A stretch of 64,000 nt of DNA from Lavandula angustifolia (taxonomy: Eukaryota > Streptophyta > Magnoliopsida > Lamiales > Lamiaceae). Shown here piece after piece: positions 21,701-35,700 of the stretch. Under the pieces are notes generated by a model. It was not told where the DNA came from and did no database searches. It saw nothing but the letters and a program-made list of their open reading frames with translations. The stretch's first letter is position 1; the number at the start of each line of letters is the position of its first letter. The position numbers and the translations under genes are program-made. The DNA is taken from positions 12,082,116 to 12,146,115 of the forward strand of contig CM054802.1 of NCBI GenBank assembly GCA_028984105.1. The letters run 5' to 3'.

Positions 21701-22625
21701 TAAGTCCGCCGACACAGGCTCATCAGATGTGCATTCTAACGAGTCTCACGGTGTAGTTGTGGGATTCGTTGGATATCCCAATGTCGGAAAGAGTTCCACA
21801 ATCAACGCTTTGGTCGGAGGGAAGAAGACCGGTGTAACTTCAACACCCGGAAAGACCAAACACTTTCAGACGTTAAAAATATCCGAGAAACTCACCCTCT
21901 GCGATTGCCCGGGGCTCGTCTTCCCATCCTTCACTAGTTCACGGTACGAGATGATTGCATCTGGTGTCTTGCCTATTGATCGCATGACAGAGCGCCGCGA
22001 GGCTATCCAGGTGGTCGCGAATCGGGTGCCAAGGTCCGTTATCGAGAGCGTCTACAAGATCACACTGCCGAAACCGAAGCCATACGAGCCCCAAAACCGG
22101 CCCCCTCTGGCAGCCGAGTTTCTCAGAGCGTACTGCGCTTCTCGCGGATATGTCGCATCAAGTGGACTCCCGGATGAGACTAGAGCTTCGCGCCAGATTC
22201 TGAAAAACTACATCGACGGGAAGCTTCCGCACTTTGAAATGCCGCCCGGTATGTCGAAAGATGAAGAAGAAGACGGTGTTGAGGATGGCAATGATCTGAG
22301 CTTGTCGGAGGATGATGAATCCGACTTGTCCGATGATGAAGACGAAGCTCCGGTTGGTGAAGATGAGCCTACTACTGGTTTGGAGCACGTGTTGGACGAT
22401 CTGAATTCGTTCGATATCGATAATGGATTAGCTTCAACCAAGACTGATGTTAAGAAGAGGAGCTCAAATAAACCTCATAAGCAGCATAAGAAGCCGCAGA
22501 GGAAGAAGGACCGGACGTGGAGGGTTACGAATAACGGCGGCGACGGAATGCCGGTGGTTCGAAGTTTTCCAGAAGCCGGCAAGCGGTGGTCCTGTGACTG
22601 CTGCATAGGTTCGTTCTCTTGTTAG
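18744..22625 (+). CDS. LSG1: LSG1-like circularly permuted GTPase
   Basis: LSG1 is a cytoplasmic GTPase that releases the export adaptor NMD3 from pre-60S ribosomal subunits. Exons: 18744-18967, 19520-19621, 19707-19793, 20241-20334, 20978-21034, 21328-21407, 21491-22625; 592 aa, close to the ~590 aa usual in plants. The G motifs are in permuted order: NKAD (G4) near residue 205 comes before GYPNVGKSS (G1) near 309 and DCPG (G3) near 353. The N-terminus MPKGEKAVLGRALLKHH and the segment RRPPWNAKMSVEELD...FLEWRR are typical of LSG1. An acidic Asp/Glu tract (about 465-500) and a Lys-rich tail follow. The introns are short of any other gene; intron 4 carries a MITE remnant. Confidence 0.95.
20650..20824. 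mobile_element. Truncated Stowaway-like MITE in LSG1 intron 4
   Basis: The left end CTCCATCCTTCCCATAGAATG follows TA. The matching inverted sequence at the right stops at GAGACACATTCTA without the final ~13 bp. The inner segments TGTGTCTCACTTTCC and the right-hand AATGAGACACA pair. Confidence 0.65.
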
Positions 22626-23079
22626 AGTCTTATCATGGCTTATTATTCTCTTTACTTAATATTCGGTTAAGTCACATATTTTGTTATATCTTTACTTAAT
22701 ATTTTTGGTTATACATCGCTTCTTGTAAGAAGGATATCGACTTTCATAATTTTATGTTGTGTAGTAGTTTTGGTGCTAAGATTTGCATTGTTATCTTCTC
22801 TCTCCTAGTAAGGAAGGAAGTTTGTTTTGTTCATTCTGAATGACATATCGGTTTAGGTGATTAATTTGTGCTCCAAAATCTCAATTCTAATCCTGAAGTA
22901 GTTGGATATTATTTATCAAACATGGTTAGCCTAATGTGGTTGACATTTTATGTATAGTGTGGATTATTATACGGGAGCGGAATTTACTTATGAGCATGAC
23001 ATGTTTGTGAAGTGATAAAACATTTGAACTTTGACAAATTTTCAAAACTATAATCAAGTAAATTTAATTAGATAATTTA
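22626..23079. other. LSG1 3' flank, no gene seen
   Basis: This is the presumed 3' UTR and AT-rich flank. No open frame of interest is present. Confidence 0.5.
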
Positions 23080-23696
23080 GGGGATGTTTGGAGTAGCTGA
23101 AGCTTATTGATAAGTGCTGAAAGCAGCTCAAAGCAGCTGAAATCAGCTTATTTGAAAATCAATTAGTGTTTGGAAATAAATGTTGAAAGCAGCTGAAAGT
23201 GGGAAAAACAGTATTTGGAATACTGCTGATAGAAGTAGTTTATTGTTATTTCTTAGAATAAGTGTCTATTTTGCCCTTAGTGTTATTAAATAATTATAAT
23301 TTATAATAAATAAATAAAATTCAAAAATTATTCTTATTCTATATTTATTTTTTGCTTTATAATTTTAATCTAATATTATAAAATATTAAATTAATATAAA
23401 TATTATATAATACTATAATTGATAGAAAGAGGAAGAAACACGATTAGTATGTTGAAGAAAAAGAATTCTAACAAATATTAGGAATATAGATATTTTTGAA
23501 CTTAAATAAAGTTTTTAAGGGTAATTTGGTCCGAAAAAATCATAAGCAATAAGCTGAAGCTAAAAGCTGGGATGGAGCAGCTTTAGCTGCTTCTCTATTT
23601 TTGACCCAATTTTAGAGAATCTCAGCTTTAAGCTGGATGTTCCAAACACCTCCACAACAGCTTAAAGGCTTTCGATAAGTTGTTCCAAATACCCAC
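23080..23696. mobile_element. Intact Tourist/Harbinger-type MITE
   Basis: The left end GGGGATGTTTGGAGTAGCTG and the right end TTGTTCCAAATACCCAC are imperfect inverted repeats, each bordered by TTA. The interior has repeated AGCAGCTGAAA-type words and is non-coding. The element at 7969-12180 is the same family with nested insertions, so this copy serves as its reference. Confidence 0.82.
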
Positions 23697-25345
23697 TTAA
23701 TCACACTTTTTACCCATATATTCTCATATTTGCAGTTGCTAATCGAAATGTAAGACGGTAAACTTTTTTCCTGTGCAAGTTGTATGAAATGTATGACCAG
23801 ATTTCAAACAAGTTTGGTCAAGTTTAACAACTTGGGCAGGCAACTGCTGCTACCCATTTCATATTGAAAGCCTCAATTATGGTTTAACCAGAAGCCTAAT
23901 TATTGAAAATTAAAAAAATAAGAAGATACATTAACTGCAAATTAGCGTTAATGGATTAGTTGTATAACTTGTATTTCAGATAATTAAGTCTATGTTAAAA
24001 GAATTAGGTTTCACGTTATAATTACTCGGACTCAACTTTTGAAATATAATAATATATTTTTGTAAATCCATTTTGAAGAAGTTTCGATATCCCATAATTT
24101 ATACCTCATGCATCACATAATGTACATTAGATTAGTAGAGTAATTTCATTTAAATTGTCTTCATATTCGTCCTCTAAGGATCCGGAAAAAGAAGGTAAGC
24201 TACAAAGTACAAGGTGATAGAATATGCATGTTATCGGCTCGTGAGACGATCATTTTAACAATTTGTGTGATCGACTGGGATAATCTGGAATAAACTACTG
24301 TATAAATGCAGGTCATGAAAGCGATACCAAATCAAAACAGGCTTTGAATACTAGACATGATTTCAAAATAACAAGGGTCAAGATCGGACAATAAAATTAT
24401 GAGAATAAATTTTACCGTCGAGATATATATATATTCCGAATAGTCAACTAAGGCACCTAAATGATCGTGTATGGGTTTATAATTGAAAAAACTGCTTGTG
24501 TAAGAGAAATGTAAATAGAAATATTAAACAAATATAGGCTTTATTGCAAATTATAATTGCAAAAAAAATAATAACCGAAAAAATAATAAGTTTTGATTGG
24601 GATATTAGCCTCAAAATACATTAAGTTTGGATGAATTTTAATTTTACGCATGATCTTTAAAATGCTCTTGTATTGCTTTGCAATTCATTAAATATTGCAC
24701 ACAAATAAGAAAAGGGAAAAAAAAATCCACATTAAAGCTGACATGGACACCACCAATTTCAACGTGGATAAGTTTGGCCGACGATTAAAACTATGTTGTT
24801 TCTCGAGTATTTACTAAATGACGTTATTTCAATTCTAAATAATTTTTAAATGATTTAGTAATACTTAAAAGTCATATACAAAATCAAATGAAACTCAAAC
24901 TTCATGTATTTATAATTGAGAAATATTATAGAATTTCTTACGTGGATGAATACCACGTTTTTCGTCCCGTCAGATTTAATTTTGCCGTAATTTTTCGCCG
25001 GTATATAATTTTTAATGAATTAAAAAAGTCATACATTTTGATAAGCATTTTAAAAGTGAGTTAAAAAGCAAATTTTGTTCAAACTTGGTGGGTTATGAGC
25101 CTAATAACCTTTTGGATTTGGGGTGTACAGTGTGGAATAAGATTTGTACCAACATCGGAATTTACCAAGTTGGGCATTCCGAAAATCGAGAAACGACGTC
25201 TCCTGGCGAGAAGTTTGAAGGATCGGAGTTAGGGCTTCTGATTGTTGCTTGCTTGGATGAAGATTGGAAATGCTAATTGTTGAGGATTAGAGTTTGGAAC
25301 CCCGATCTTATTCTAAAGCTTCGAAATATAGGGTTTGGGGTAGAA
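23697..25345. other. Intergenic region and presumed BSL promoter
   Basis: AT-rich sequence with no recognisable gene or repeat. The last ~250 bp before 25346 are richer in GC and presumably contain the BSL leader. An upstream in-frame ATG at 25277 would add 23 residues (MLRIRVWNPDL...), but family members begin with MD-type sequences, so 25346 is preferred. Confidence 0.5.
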
Positions 25346-28300
25346 ATGGACGTGGATTCAGCTATGGCGACGGAGCCCGATCACGATCCGTCGGAGCAGC
25401 CTGCCACGTCTAATGGTGGGGAGCAGCCTTCCGAATCCGATGCTTCATCGACTCCTCGTCTTCAGCAGCAGCAGGGTAGTAGTAGCGATGATATTAACAA
25501 TAGCAGTAATAGTGGTATTGGCGGCGGCGGTGGTGGCGGAGGAGGAGGAGCCGTGCTGCCGGGACCACGTTGTGCGCCAACTTATACTGTGGTGAATGCT
25601 ATACTTGAGAAGAAGGATGATGGTCCTGGGCCGCGGTGCGGCCATACACTGACGGCCGTGCCTGCTGTTGGGGAGGAGGGTTCTCCGGGATATATAGGCC
25701 CGAGATTAGTTCTTTTCGGAGGAGCGACGGCGCTTGAAGGGAATTCTGCCGCATCGGGAACTCCCTCGTCAGCTGGAAGTGCAGGAATTCGTATGTCTCG
25801 TTTGATTTTATGATATTTTCGATGATTATTGTCTATAGGTTACTGTTGTGCATAGTTATGTTTTGATATGCTGAAAGATGATATTTTGCTTGAAGTATTG
25901 TAGAGTAGATAGATACCTTGAACTGAATCATCGATTACTGTTCCTGATTGTTTGTGGTTGGAAAGGGGTTTTTTGATTCTGAATGTTGCTAAGACTTCTA
26001 GAGTTGATGTCATTTGTAGTGAGTGTTTTCGAAAGAATTGTTTATTTGATTTGGGGTTCAAGTATGAATTGATTTATTTATCTAGGATCGCATAATGGAA
26101 AGCTAGAGAAGGAGTCGGAGTTTATCCATTGTTTATCATTTTTGTTCAGAATTTACTCATTTTTTTGAGGTTTTATTGGCTGTCAGTGTTGGTGACACAT
26201 GATCAATATTTTGTCGGCACAAGAAAAGAGACCGAGTTGTGTCAGGATTAGCTTTGCAAAGATGTTTTGATTGACCAAAAATGTTTCTGGATGCTTATTT
26301 TCTGTAAATTAATCATGAGTTTGCCTGAAGATTGGTGCTCCAGTAATTCTTCAATTCAGATCTATATATGATATTCAAGCATGATTTTTACTGCAGGGTT
26401 GGCCGGTGCCACTGCTGATGTGCACTGTTATGATGTTTTGACAAATAAATGGTCTCGGTAAGTTTTAAGTTAACTCATTATCACTATGTTCTTTACTCTT
26501 TATTTCTGACCGTTTCTAGTGTGTTATTCTTTTATTTTGAGCTTTTTATAAGAGTCAACTTGCATCTTTACAGACTTACTCCAATTGGAGAACCACCCAC
26601 ACCTAGGGCAGCTCATGTGGCAACTACTGTAGGTACCATGGTTGTTATCCAGGTGTGTGGACAGATGTGTGAGTTTAAAAGTTGCCTCGTGTTTCTTCAA
26701 TTATGTCTTTATACACATTAATATTGTTCTCCTTGCAGGGTGGAATTGGTCCAGCAGGTTTGTCTGCAGAAGATCTTCATGTTCTGGACCTTACACAACA
26801 ACGGCCTAGATGGCATAGGTTAGTATACCCTACAATTAGAATATATATAAATATAGTCATAGAGTTGCAACTAATTCTAGCATTTGTTCTCTATTAGCAA
26901 ATTAGTTTCATTTTCTAAATCCACAATTAATCGATCGAACTTTGCTTAGGGTTGTGGTTCATGGTCCTGGGCCGGGGCCTCGCTATGGGCATGTCATGGC
27001 TTTGGTTGGGCAACGGTATCTTATGGCAATTGGTGGAAATGATGGTTAGCATTCTCTTCAATTCTTTCCTCCTTTCCTAAATTATTGTTTATATAAGATA
27101 AAAACTGGTGCATGTTTATTAGGAAAACGGCCTTTGGCTGATGTTTGGGCACTGGACACTGCTGCAAAGCCTTATGAGTGGCGGAAACTGGAACCAGAAG
27201 GTGAAGGTCCACCACCTTGCATGTGAGTTTGTCATTCCTTTTCCCATTTTCTTGTCAATTTGTTTCTTTTGTCCTTTGCATTTTCTTTTCCACTAAATTT
27301 ATGACGTCCTGTTCATGCTTGCTTAACATTGAACAAGGTCATTTGAATTAAGTCATTTACGTGATTGGTTTACATAATGAAGCAAATACCTCAGGGTATA
27401 ATACCCTCTTCTTAAATCTTATGTTTGTTGCTATCATCAGAACTTGTGCCACACATTTATTTTAGAATTGACGTTTGAATTGGATATATCCAACAGAAGT
27501 ATTTGGTCTCATATCTGACTAGGGACTTTTGTCTTCTAGTGGTTTTGAATAAGACTTCTGAATCCTTTTTTATGACATGTCTGGAACCCACTCCCGTCCA
27601 AACTGAAACTTATCTGTATCTTTTTTTTTTCTTTTTCTTATATGTCCCCTTGTCCAGGTATGCTACTGCAAGTGCACGCTCCGATGGTCTTCTTCTGCTT
27701 TGTGGTGGGAGGGATGCGAATAGTGTGGTTAGTCTGCTGAAAGTGTGTGCTTCATGTTTTACCCATGATATAGTATCATCATGCTCTTCTCTTAATGTGG
27801 ATTGCTTTTATCACTACTTGTATTTGCTTGCTTTCGACAGTCTCATAACTATACTTCTATACTAGATATCTTAATTTTAGACTTGAAAGCCGTGCATTCC
27901 TTCTTTTGCCACAACAACATGCTTGTTACCTTTGCTTTGACCACCTGGTGTAGGGCAGGTTAAGGAACATGTAAGGCAGTAACAGCAATGGCAGCTGTCT
28001 TTCAAAAGTAATTTTATATGTATAATACATGAGTCGAATTATTAAGTTGATGGCCAACATGGTCTTGTATCTTAGTGGCTTTGTAATTTGGGGAATGGCT
28101 CTTTGTAAATTGGGGAATGGCTAGTAATTATGGTTGTCTCCTCATTGTTAAAAGTAAGTAAAGTAATATATTAGAAACTAGCATGGGGCCAAAAGAAATG
28201 CTAGTGGTTACAAGGTCATTACTTGATAGATTATTGAAAAGGTTCCTTTTAACTGGCTAAATGTCGATGAAATACTAACAAAGGTGGCATGCAATTTGAA

Positions 28301-31300
28301 TGTATTATGTATCATTTTACTGGCTGACCATTTACATTTTCTACTCTCATGCAGCCCCTTTCTAGTGCTTATGGGCTTGCTAAACATAGAGATGGTCGCT
28401 GGGAATGGGCTATTGCTCCAGGTGTCTCACCATCTCCAAGATATCAACATGCAGCTGTAGGTTCTTTATTAAGCAGTTATCTTTTTCTTTAACATTTGGT
28501 TTTTCTTTTGTTGCATAAATAATGGCCATTGCTTTTCATCTCAGTTGAAAAACTTACAGCTGCAATTTTTACTAGGTTTTTGTTAATGCACGCCTTCATG
28601 TATCTGGTGGGGCTCTTGGCGGCGGACGGATGGTAGAGGACTCCTCAAGTGTAGCTGGTACTTATTATCAAGTTTGCTATTGAGATTTCTTTGCATCGAC
28701 CCTAAGATTGAGGGGTTTGGTTTATTCAGTTTCAACATTTAGTTTCAGTATCTCCTCTGCAATTAGTGAAGTCTTTTGTCAAATGATTTGGCATTTTAGA
28801 GTTATAGATCTTAAGATGAAAATATGTGTGGTTGTTTGTATTTTTATGTTTGGGGGGCCAACTTTAAATTTTCAGTTAGTACAAACGAGAAAAATATTTA
28901 AATGGTGGGTCCACTAAAATGATGATGTAGGTTTGTGATTGATGTTTCAGGCTTGAAAAAAGATTGATAAATGGTACTTCATGGGAAAAAAAAATCTCAT
29001 GCATTTGGAGTGTTGGAACACAGTACAAAAATGAAAGAAGGCCTGACTCCTGAGTTGTTATAAGTGAATGCTTCATGAAGTTATATATTAACTCTTACTC
29101 TCCTGTGTAGTTCTGGATACTGCTGCTGGAGTCTGGTGTGACACAAAGTCTGTTGTTACTAGTCCAAGGACTGGAAGATACAGTGCTGATGCTGCTGGCG
29201 GGGATGCTGCAGTTGAATTAACAAGGCGATGTAGGCACGCTGCATCTGCTGTTGGTGATTTGATCTTCATCTACGGTGGTCTACGTGGTGGTAAGACGAG
29301 ATGCTTTGATAAGTATATGCACTATTTTATTTGAGATAAAGCTCTTTACTTTCTCCTGATTGCTATTATTGTTAAGATAATTTCTAACAGTATGAATATT
29401 TTGCCATAGGGGTGTTGCTGGATGACTTGCTTGTAGCTGAAGATCTTGCGGCTTCAGAGACAACTAGTGCAGCTTCCCATGCTGCTGCTGCAGCTGCATC
29501 CAATATGCAGCCAGGGAGGTTGCAAGGTAGATATGGGTTTACTGATGACAGAAATGGGGCACCTCTGCCTGATTCTGCTGCTGACTGTGAAGTTGTGGTT
29601 GGAAATCCTGTTGCTCCCCCTGTTAATGGTGATATTTATACAGATATAAGCACAGAAAACGCAATGCTCCAAGGTTCTCGGTAAGTTTACGGACTGATTT
29701 TTATCGTGATCTAGTTCTATTCTTTGTCTATGTTGGTTGCTTCAAGTTTTGCAACTAACTATGAATTTTCGTGGACAGAAGATCAAGCAAAGGTGTTGAG
29801 TACTTAGTTGAGGCTGCAAAAGAAGAAGCTGAGGCTATTACTGCTGCATTAGCAGCTGCTAAAGCTCGACAAGTTAACGGTGAAGTTGAGTTGCCAGATA
29901 GAGATCGTGGGGCTGAGGCTACTCCTAGTGGAAAGCAAATATCTACCTTGATCAAGCCTGATTCTTCTATGTCGAATAATTCAGTCCCAGCTGGAGTTAG
30001 GCTTCATCATCGTGCAGTTAGTATTGTGAATAATGAAATGTATTCTTACGTTGATGTTGGAGTTATTAATCTGTTCCAGTATCTGTGTTGATACATGTCC
30101 AGGTAGTTGTAGCTGCGGAGACTGGTGGTGTGTTAGGTGGTATGGTTAGACAGCTTTCTATCGATCAGTTTGAAAATGAGGGCAGGCGTGTCAGTTATGG
30201 AACTCCAGAAAGTGCAACTGCAGCTAGAAAACTTTTAGATCGGCAAATGTCAATTAACAGTGTACCAAAGAAGGTATTATGACAACTGTAGAGATTTGCA
30301 TTTTCACACTTTTAATAGTTCTCATATGATTTGTTCTACCAAGTTGAATTATACTGTTTAATTAACTTGAAATCATGACAGCTGTATCTTATATTATGTT
30401 TCGGTACAAAATCTTGTTAAAGTGAAGCCTCTTTCACCAGGTGATTGCTCATCTTTTGAAACCTCGTGGTTGGAAACCTCCAGTTCGTAGACAATTTTTC
30501 TTGGACTGCAATGAGATTGCCGATCTTTGTGATAGTGCTGAAAGGATATTTGCAAGCGAACCTAGTGTATTGCAGCTGAAGGCTCCTATTAAGATATTTG
30601 GTGATTTGCATGGGCAATTTGGGGATCTTATGCGACTTTTTGATGAGTATGGATCACCTTCAACTGCTGGGGATATAGCGTATGTACTCGTGCTCTTCAA
30701 TATTGCCAAGCTGCATTAGTTCCTCGACTAATTTAAGGTCAACATATACTTGCATCATCCTATAAATATGCTTGGCTGACTATGTAATGTCTATCAGATA
30801 TATCGATTATCTATTTTTGGGAGATTATGTTGATCGTGGCCAACATAGCCTGGAAACCATAACTCTCCTCCTAGCTTTGAAGGTATCAACTTGTTAACTG
30901 GTTCCATCTTATTCTCAACTCATCCAGTATAAACGGATAAATTATCTTCACTCTCATGGATATATAGGTTGAGCACCCCCTCCAAATACATTTAATTCGG
31001 GGTAATCATGAAGCTGCGGATATTAATGCTCTGTTTGGCTTTAGGATCGAGTGCATTGAGCGTATGGTAATCACCGAACTTCTGATACTTATGCTTCTGT
31101 ATATGGGATAAACCCACAGGCCCTCTAATTGTTTTCTGAACAGGGTGAGAGAGATGGAATATGGGCATGGCATCGGATAAACAGACTGTTCAACTGGCTC
31201 CCGCTGGCTGCTCTGATCGAGAAAAAAATCATTTGTATGCACGGTGGTATTGGAAGATCAATAAATCACGTAGAACAAATTGAGAATATTCAACGTCCTA

Positions 31301-32133
31301 TTGCAATGGAAGCAGGATCTGTAGTTCTTATGGACTTGTTATGGTTGGTGCCTTACTTGTTTCTCACATTAGTTATTAATATTTGAATTTGGGAATTTGT
31401 ATCATTGATGCTCATGTTTCCTTTGGTAGGTCCGATCCCACAGAAAATGACAGTGTCGAAGGACTGCGGCCAAATGCAAGAGGTCCTGGGTTGGTAACTT
31501 TCGGGGTACGTTTATCATATCAGTTTTCTTTTTCCCTCTGGTATCGGCCTAGAGATATACGATGTTGACGGAAGTTCTTTGTTCTTCAGCCCGATCGTGT
31601 TATGGAATTCTGTAGCAACAACGATCTTCAGTTAATTGTCCGAGCACATGAGTGTGTGATGGATGGATTCGAAAGATTTGCTCAGGGACATTTAATTACA
31701 CTTTTTTCGGCAACAAACTATTGCGGTATGTGCTAATGCACTCCAATTAACAGGCCAGTATTATATCCTCTATTCAGTTGGCTTATTGTTATGGGGATTC
31801 TGTTTCTGAACCTATATAGGTACTGCAAATAATGCTGGTGCTATCTTGGTTTTGGGTAGAGATCTAGTGGTTGTACCAAAACTAATCCATCCTCTACCAC
31901 CAGCAATCTCGTCTCCCGAAACTTCTCCCGAACGCCAGATAGAAGACACGTGGATGCAGGTACGTTCTGTATATATTCTTCACCCGAACCATGATCTTTT
32001 AAGTAAATGTCACAAGCCGGGATTCATCATCTCTCTGTCCGGATTGCAGGAGCTCAATGCTAACAGACCGCCCACACCGACTAGAGGCCGCCCTCAAGTC
32101 GCTAACGACCGAGGTTCTCTTGCTTGGATTTAG
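25346..32133 (+). CDS. BSL2/BSL3: BSL2/BSL3-type Kelch-repeat Ser/Thr phosphatase
   Basis: BSU1/BSL phosphatases act in brassinosteroid signalling by dephosphorylating BIN2-type kinases. I traced 21 exons with GT-AG introns: 25346-25790, 26397-26457, 26574-26652, 26739-26818, 26950-27044, 27123-27222, 27658-27727, 28355-28456, 28576-28657, 29111-29290, 29410-29680, 29779-30016, 30103-30273, 30441-30679, 30798-30882, 30968-31066, 31144-31343, 31430-31505, 31590-31725, 31820-31959, 32050-32133. Length is 1,010 aa, near the ~1,010-1,020 of BSL2/BSL3. The Ser/Gln/Gly-rich N-terminus leads to Kelch repeats (about residues 75-420), then the phosphatase domain with GDLHGQ (~712), GDYVDRG (~746), RGNHE (~777), HGGIGR (~832) and RAHECVMDG. 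All metal-binding motifs are present. The N-terminal poly-Gly run is encoded by a GGC/GGA repeat. Confidence 0.96.
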
Positions 32134-32751
32134 GTTCCACTGGCAGTATGTTTTCTTAATGCCTTGTTCTAAGCCTCATGCTAACACCTGGGATTTCCAG
32201 TTGATTGTACATAGCATGATATTCCAATGGAGAATTCTTTCGGGAGCTCTACTCTTTGGAGAGTCGGAGGCGTTAGACTCCAGGAGACACTCGAGAAAGG
32301 CCACCGTGATCCAGGTGAATCGGGGTTTGGAAAAGACGCCCTCGGACGAGGCTTAGAGAGGTAAATGTCACTGTGTGGTAGCTGGTGAGTATTTTACATT
32401 TGGGGGTTAATGTAGATGTATCTTCTTTGTGTTATATGAGGCTGCTTCTTATACGTGGTTGGTTATGTTGATACGTTGATAGTGTTTCATGTAAAATAGA
32501 GGGTGCTTGCTTTTTTTGTTGTTTTGATTCATATTCTTACTTAGTTACGATGTAACACTATTTTCCTTCACGAAGATTTTCTACTAGTTATTTATTTTCC
32601 TTTTTAATACGATGAAAAATATCAACTAAGCTGTATTTAATAATCATAGTCAAAATTTCATATGATGAGAAATGATAGGGCAGTTGTAAGATAGATATGG
32701 TACAAGGAATTTCAGATTTAAGGAGATGAGTGAAATGAATTAATCAGAGTT
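32134..32751. other. Convergent 3' intergenic region of BSL and DNAJC8
   Basis: This holds the 3' UTRs of the plus-strand BSL gene and the minus-strand J-domain gene, which converge 618 bp apart. No other feature is seen. Confidence 0.6.
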
Positions 32752-35700
32752 TCATTTTCGATTGAGTGGCCTTTGAACGTAGGATTTGTTTGGATCCTCT
32801 GTCTTGAGCTTCGGAGGCCGAAGCTCTCCCTTCTTTACCTGTAAAACCACAAGACAATTCACTCTACCATACGCTCGGTGAAAACGATGAAACCGCGTTT
32901 CATTTCTACGGTCTTATTACCTTCTTTCCTCCCTTCATGAAGTCCCTCCAGCTTGAGACCTGTTGATAGATAAAATAGAAATGGAACTCATAATAATGTA
33001 TTACTCCCTCCGTCCCGCTTGACTTGTATTGTTTTCCTTTTTAAGTTGTCCCATTCGACTCATAATAATGTATTGTTTCCAAAAAAGGAAAATAATCATT
33101 ACACAACCTACCACTTTTTTTTGTGGGGTCTACCTCTTTACACACAATCACCCACTCATCTACACACAACCACCCATTCTTCTTAAATACCGTGCCCAAA
33201 AGAAACCAGACAAGTGGAATGGGACGGAGGGAGTATTACTCTAGATGTGGGACACGAAATGGACATGCGAAACGGCATTTTTAAGAAAAATAAAGATATG
33301 ATACGACACAGACACAAAACAACATTATCTTAAAAATATGACTCGATACCGACACTGATATATGTATTACTATCAAATCTAAAATAAATTATTTTGTATT
33401 GTTTTTGTTAGAATTAGATATGATGTGCGCATTGGACGCGGCAATTGGAGTGTCGTGTCGGACACAATAAGTTGATGTTTTTTAAGTGTTTATGCTTTCT
33501 TGTGTATTGGTTTGAAACTAACCCTTTTTTCTCTTGTTCCTTCCCACTGCTCCTCATGTTCGCGCTTCCGTTTCCACATCTCCTTTGTTTCCTCTTCGTC
33601 TTTCTTTAACCGACCTTCTTCCTCAGATATCTATTCATAGTCAAAAGAATAACATGCTCTTCAAAGGATACTTTTGTAGTTAATACACTTAGGTTGAGAA
33701 ATGCCGCATATACCCTCATCTGCATCTTTCTTCTCCTCCATTCTTGATCTGTTAAAATTTCTCTAACCTTCAACTTCAGTTGCTGCTGGAATTCCTCCGA
33801 TCGTTCATATTCCTGCTCGTATTTTCCCTGAACAAAAATTGTTAGTTTTGATCTATTTAACCTCCATACTGTTCACTGAGGATGAAAAACAGCAGCGTGT
33901 AAAAAAAAATCATTAAAAACAAAGGGACTAAATACTTCTAGTTCCGCATAACAATGTAACTGCTAAATTCAGTAGCTGAATAAGATACGGAGAAAAATAA
34001 GCAAGAAAACTACTTGTGTCAAATGGTTTTACCTCATCCACTAATGACTTTAATTTGGTCGCAGTGTCTTTTTTCAGCTGCTTCTTCCTTTTGGCTCTAA
34101 GTTCCTCTGCATCAGATGTTAGATGCATGAGCTTCTTCAGAAATTCATTATTGCAGACTAATATTACAAGCCAAAAAAGGAGAGGATATGATGTTGCAGT
34201 GAGAAAGAGAAAATGCATCTGCTCCATCAAGAACATAAAAATACTCCCTCCATCCGTTTTCCATTTCGGATTGTCCCAAATATAATGTCCAATTTTCTTT
34301 TTTCGCAAATTATTACACACAACTTTTTTGTAGGACCCACACCTTTACATATCTCTACTCACAACTAACAACTCTCATTAAAAACCGTGCAAAAAGCAAA
34401 GTGGACATTATAATCGGGACGGAGGGAGTATAAACATAAACTGCTGTCAAGTTTTTTCTTTTGGGATTTTCTATGTCATGAATTGGTTCGAGCATTTGGT
34501 TTTCCAGTGTGGTTTTCATTTTATTTTACAGGAGCTATAGCACAAGTCTTGTCAAGAGTCAAGACACATAAATAAAAGTTCAGATAAAAAAGTTTCACTT
34601 CCTACGGGTAGATCAAGATCAGAAGCATTTCACACCAAAAAACGAGGCTAAACTGGGATATCTTGCAAAAGGGAACAATACAGTAGCCAGAGGAAGATTC
34701 AAATTGTGTAACCAATAACTCAAAAATTGTTATATTTAACAAACCAGTAAAACAGAATGATGATGCAATACAGAGTTTGACCAATTGCGTGATTCAACTA
34801 GAGAGAGATAAGCTCATGTACTCACCTCTTGCAGCATTAACCTGGTTCAAAAGATAATCCCTCTCTTCTTGGTCGAGTAATAACTGTTGAGCTTTAGCTA
34901 ATGCTGTTGCAATTTAAGATTTGAATCAAATTCTAAAAAATACAGTAGCCAGAGGAAGATTCAAATCGTGTAACCAATAACTCAAAAATTGTTATATTTA
35001 ACAAACCAGTAAAACAGAATGATGATGCAATACAGAGTTTGACCAATTGCATTAAGCTGGCAATGCAAATCGAGGTCATAGTGTACGCAGAAATAAATGT
35101 TAATTCGATAATAAGATACAACCTCCACCCTAGATTAGCTGTTTTTTCATTAGTTTCCTAGCTGTAATAAGTAACCTAATACACTATACAACATACAACC
35201 GGGGAGGGGGAGACTAACTGTAAATTAAGTACATAAAAGTGTGGAAGAATTCCGACAAAGAACACATGTAAATTGAACAAGGGTCGTTAGATAAGCAGTA
35301 GGCAATAACCACGTAGAATTGGCTAAAAGTCCAACCCTAGAAATCCCTGGTAAAAATTATGTTTGCTTGTACAGCATCAGTCTTCTCACTGTAGAAGGTA
35401 ACTTGTTTGTACATCAGCAGTAATACGACGTGTTCACATATTGTTTCTCACAATAGTTTCAATATATATAACTAAAGTTATGGGAGAATGCAATTTCAGT
35501 GCAAATCTCTTCTTTTTGAATCCAATATAAATATACTAACTAGAGAGATGGAAAAAGGGTAAAAGATACCAAGTGCATGTAACTTGAGAAGAATACAAGC
35601 AAGTAGTGAATTACATATTTCCTTCAGAAAAAAATATTACAGGGAGTTTACCTCCAAATGCCTCCTTAGCTTGTGGATGCTTGCATTTGTCAGGGTGAAC

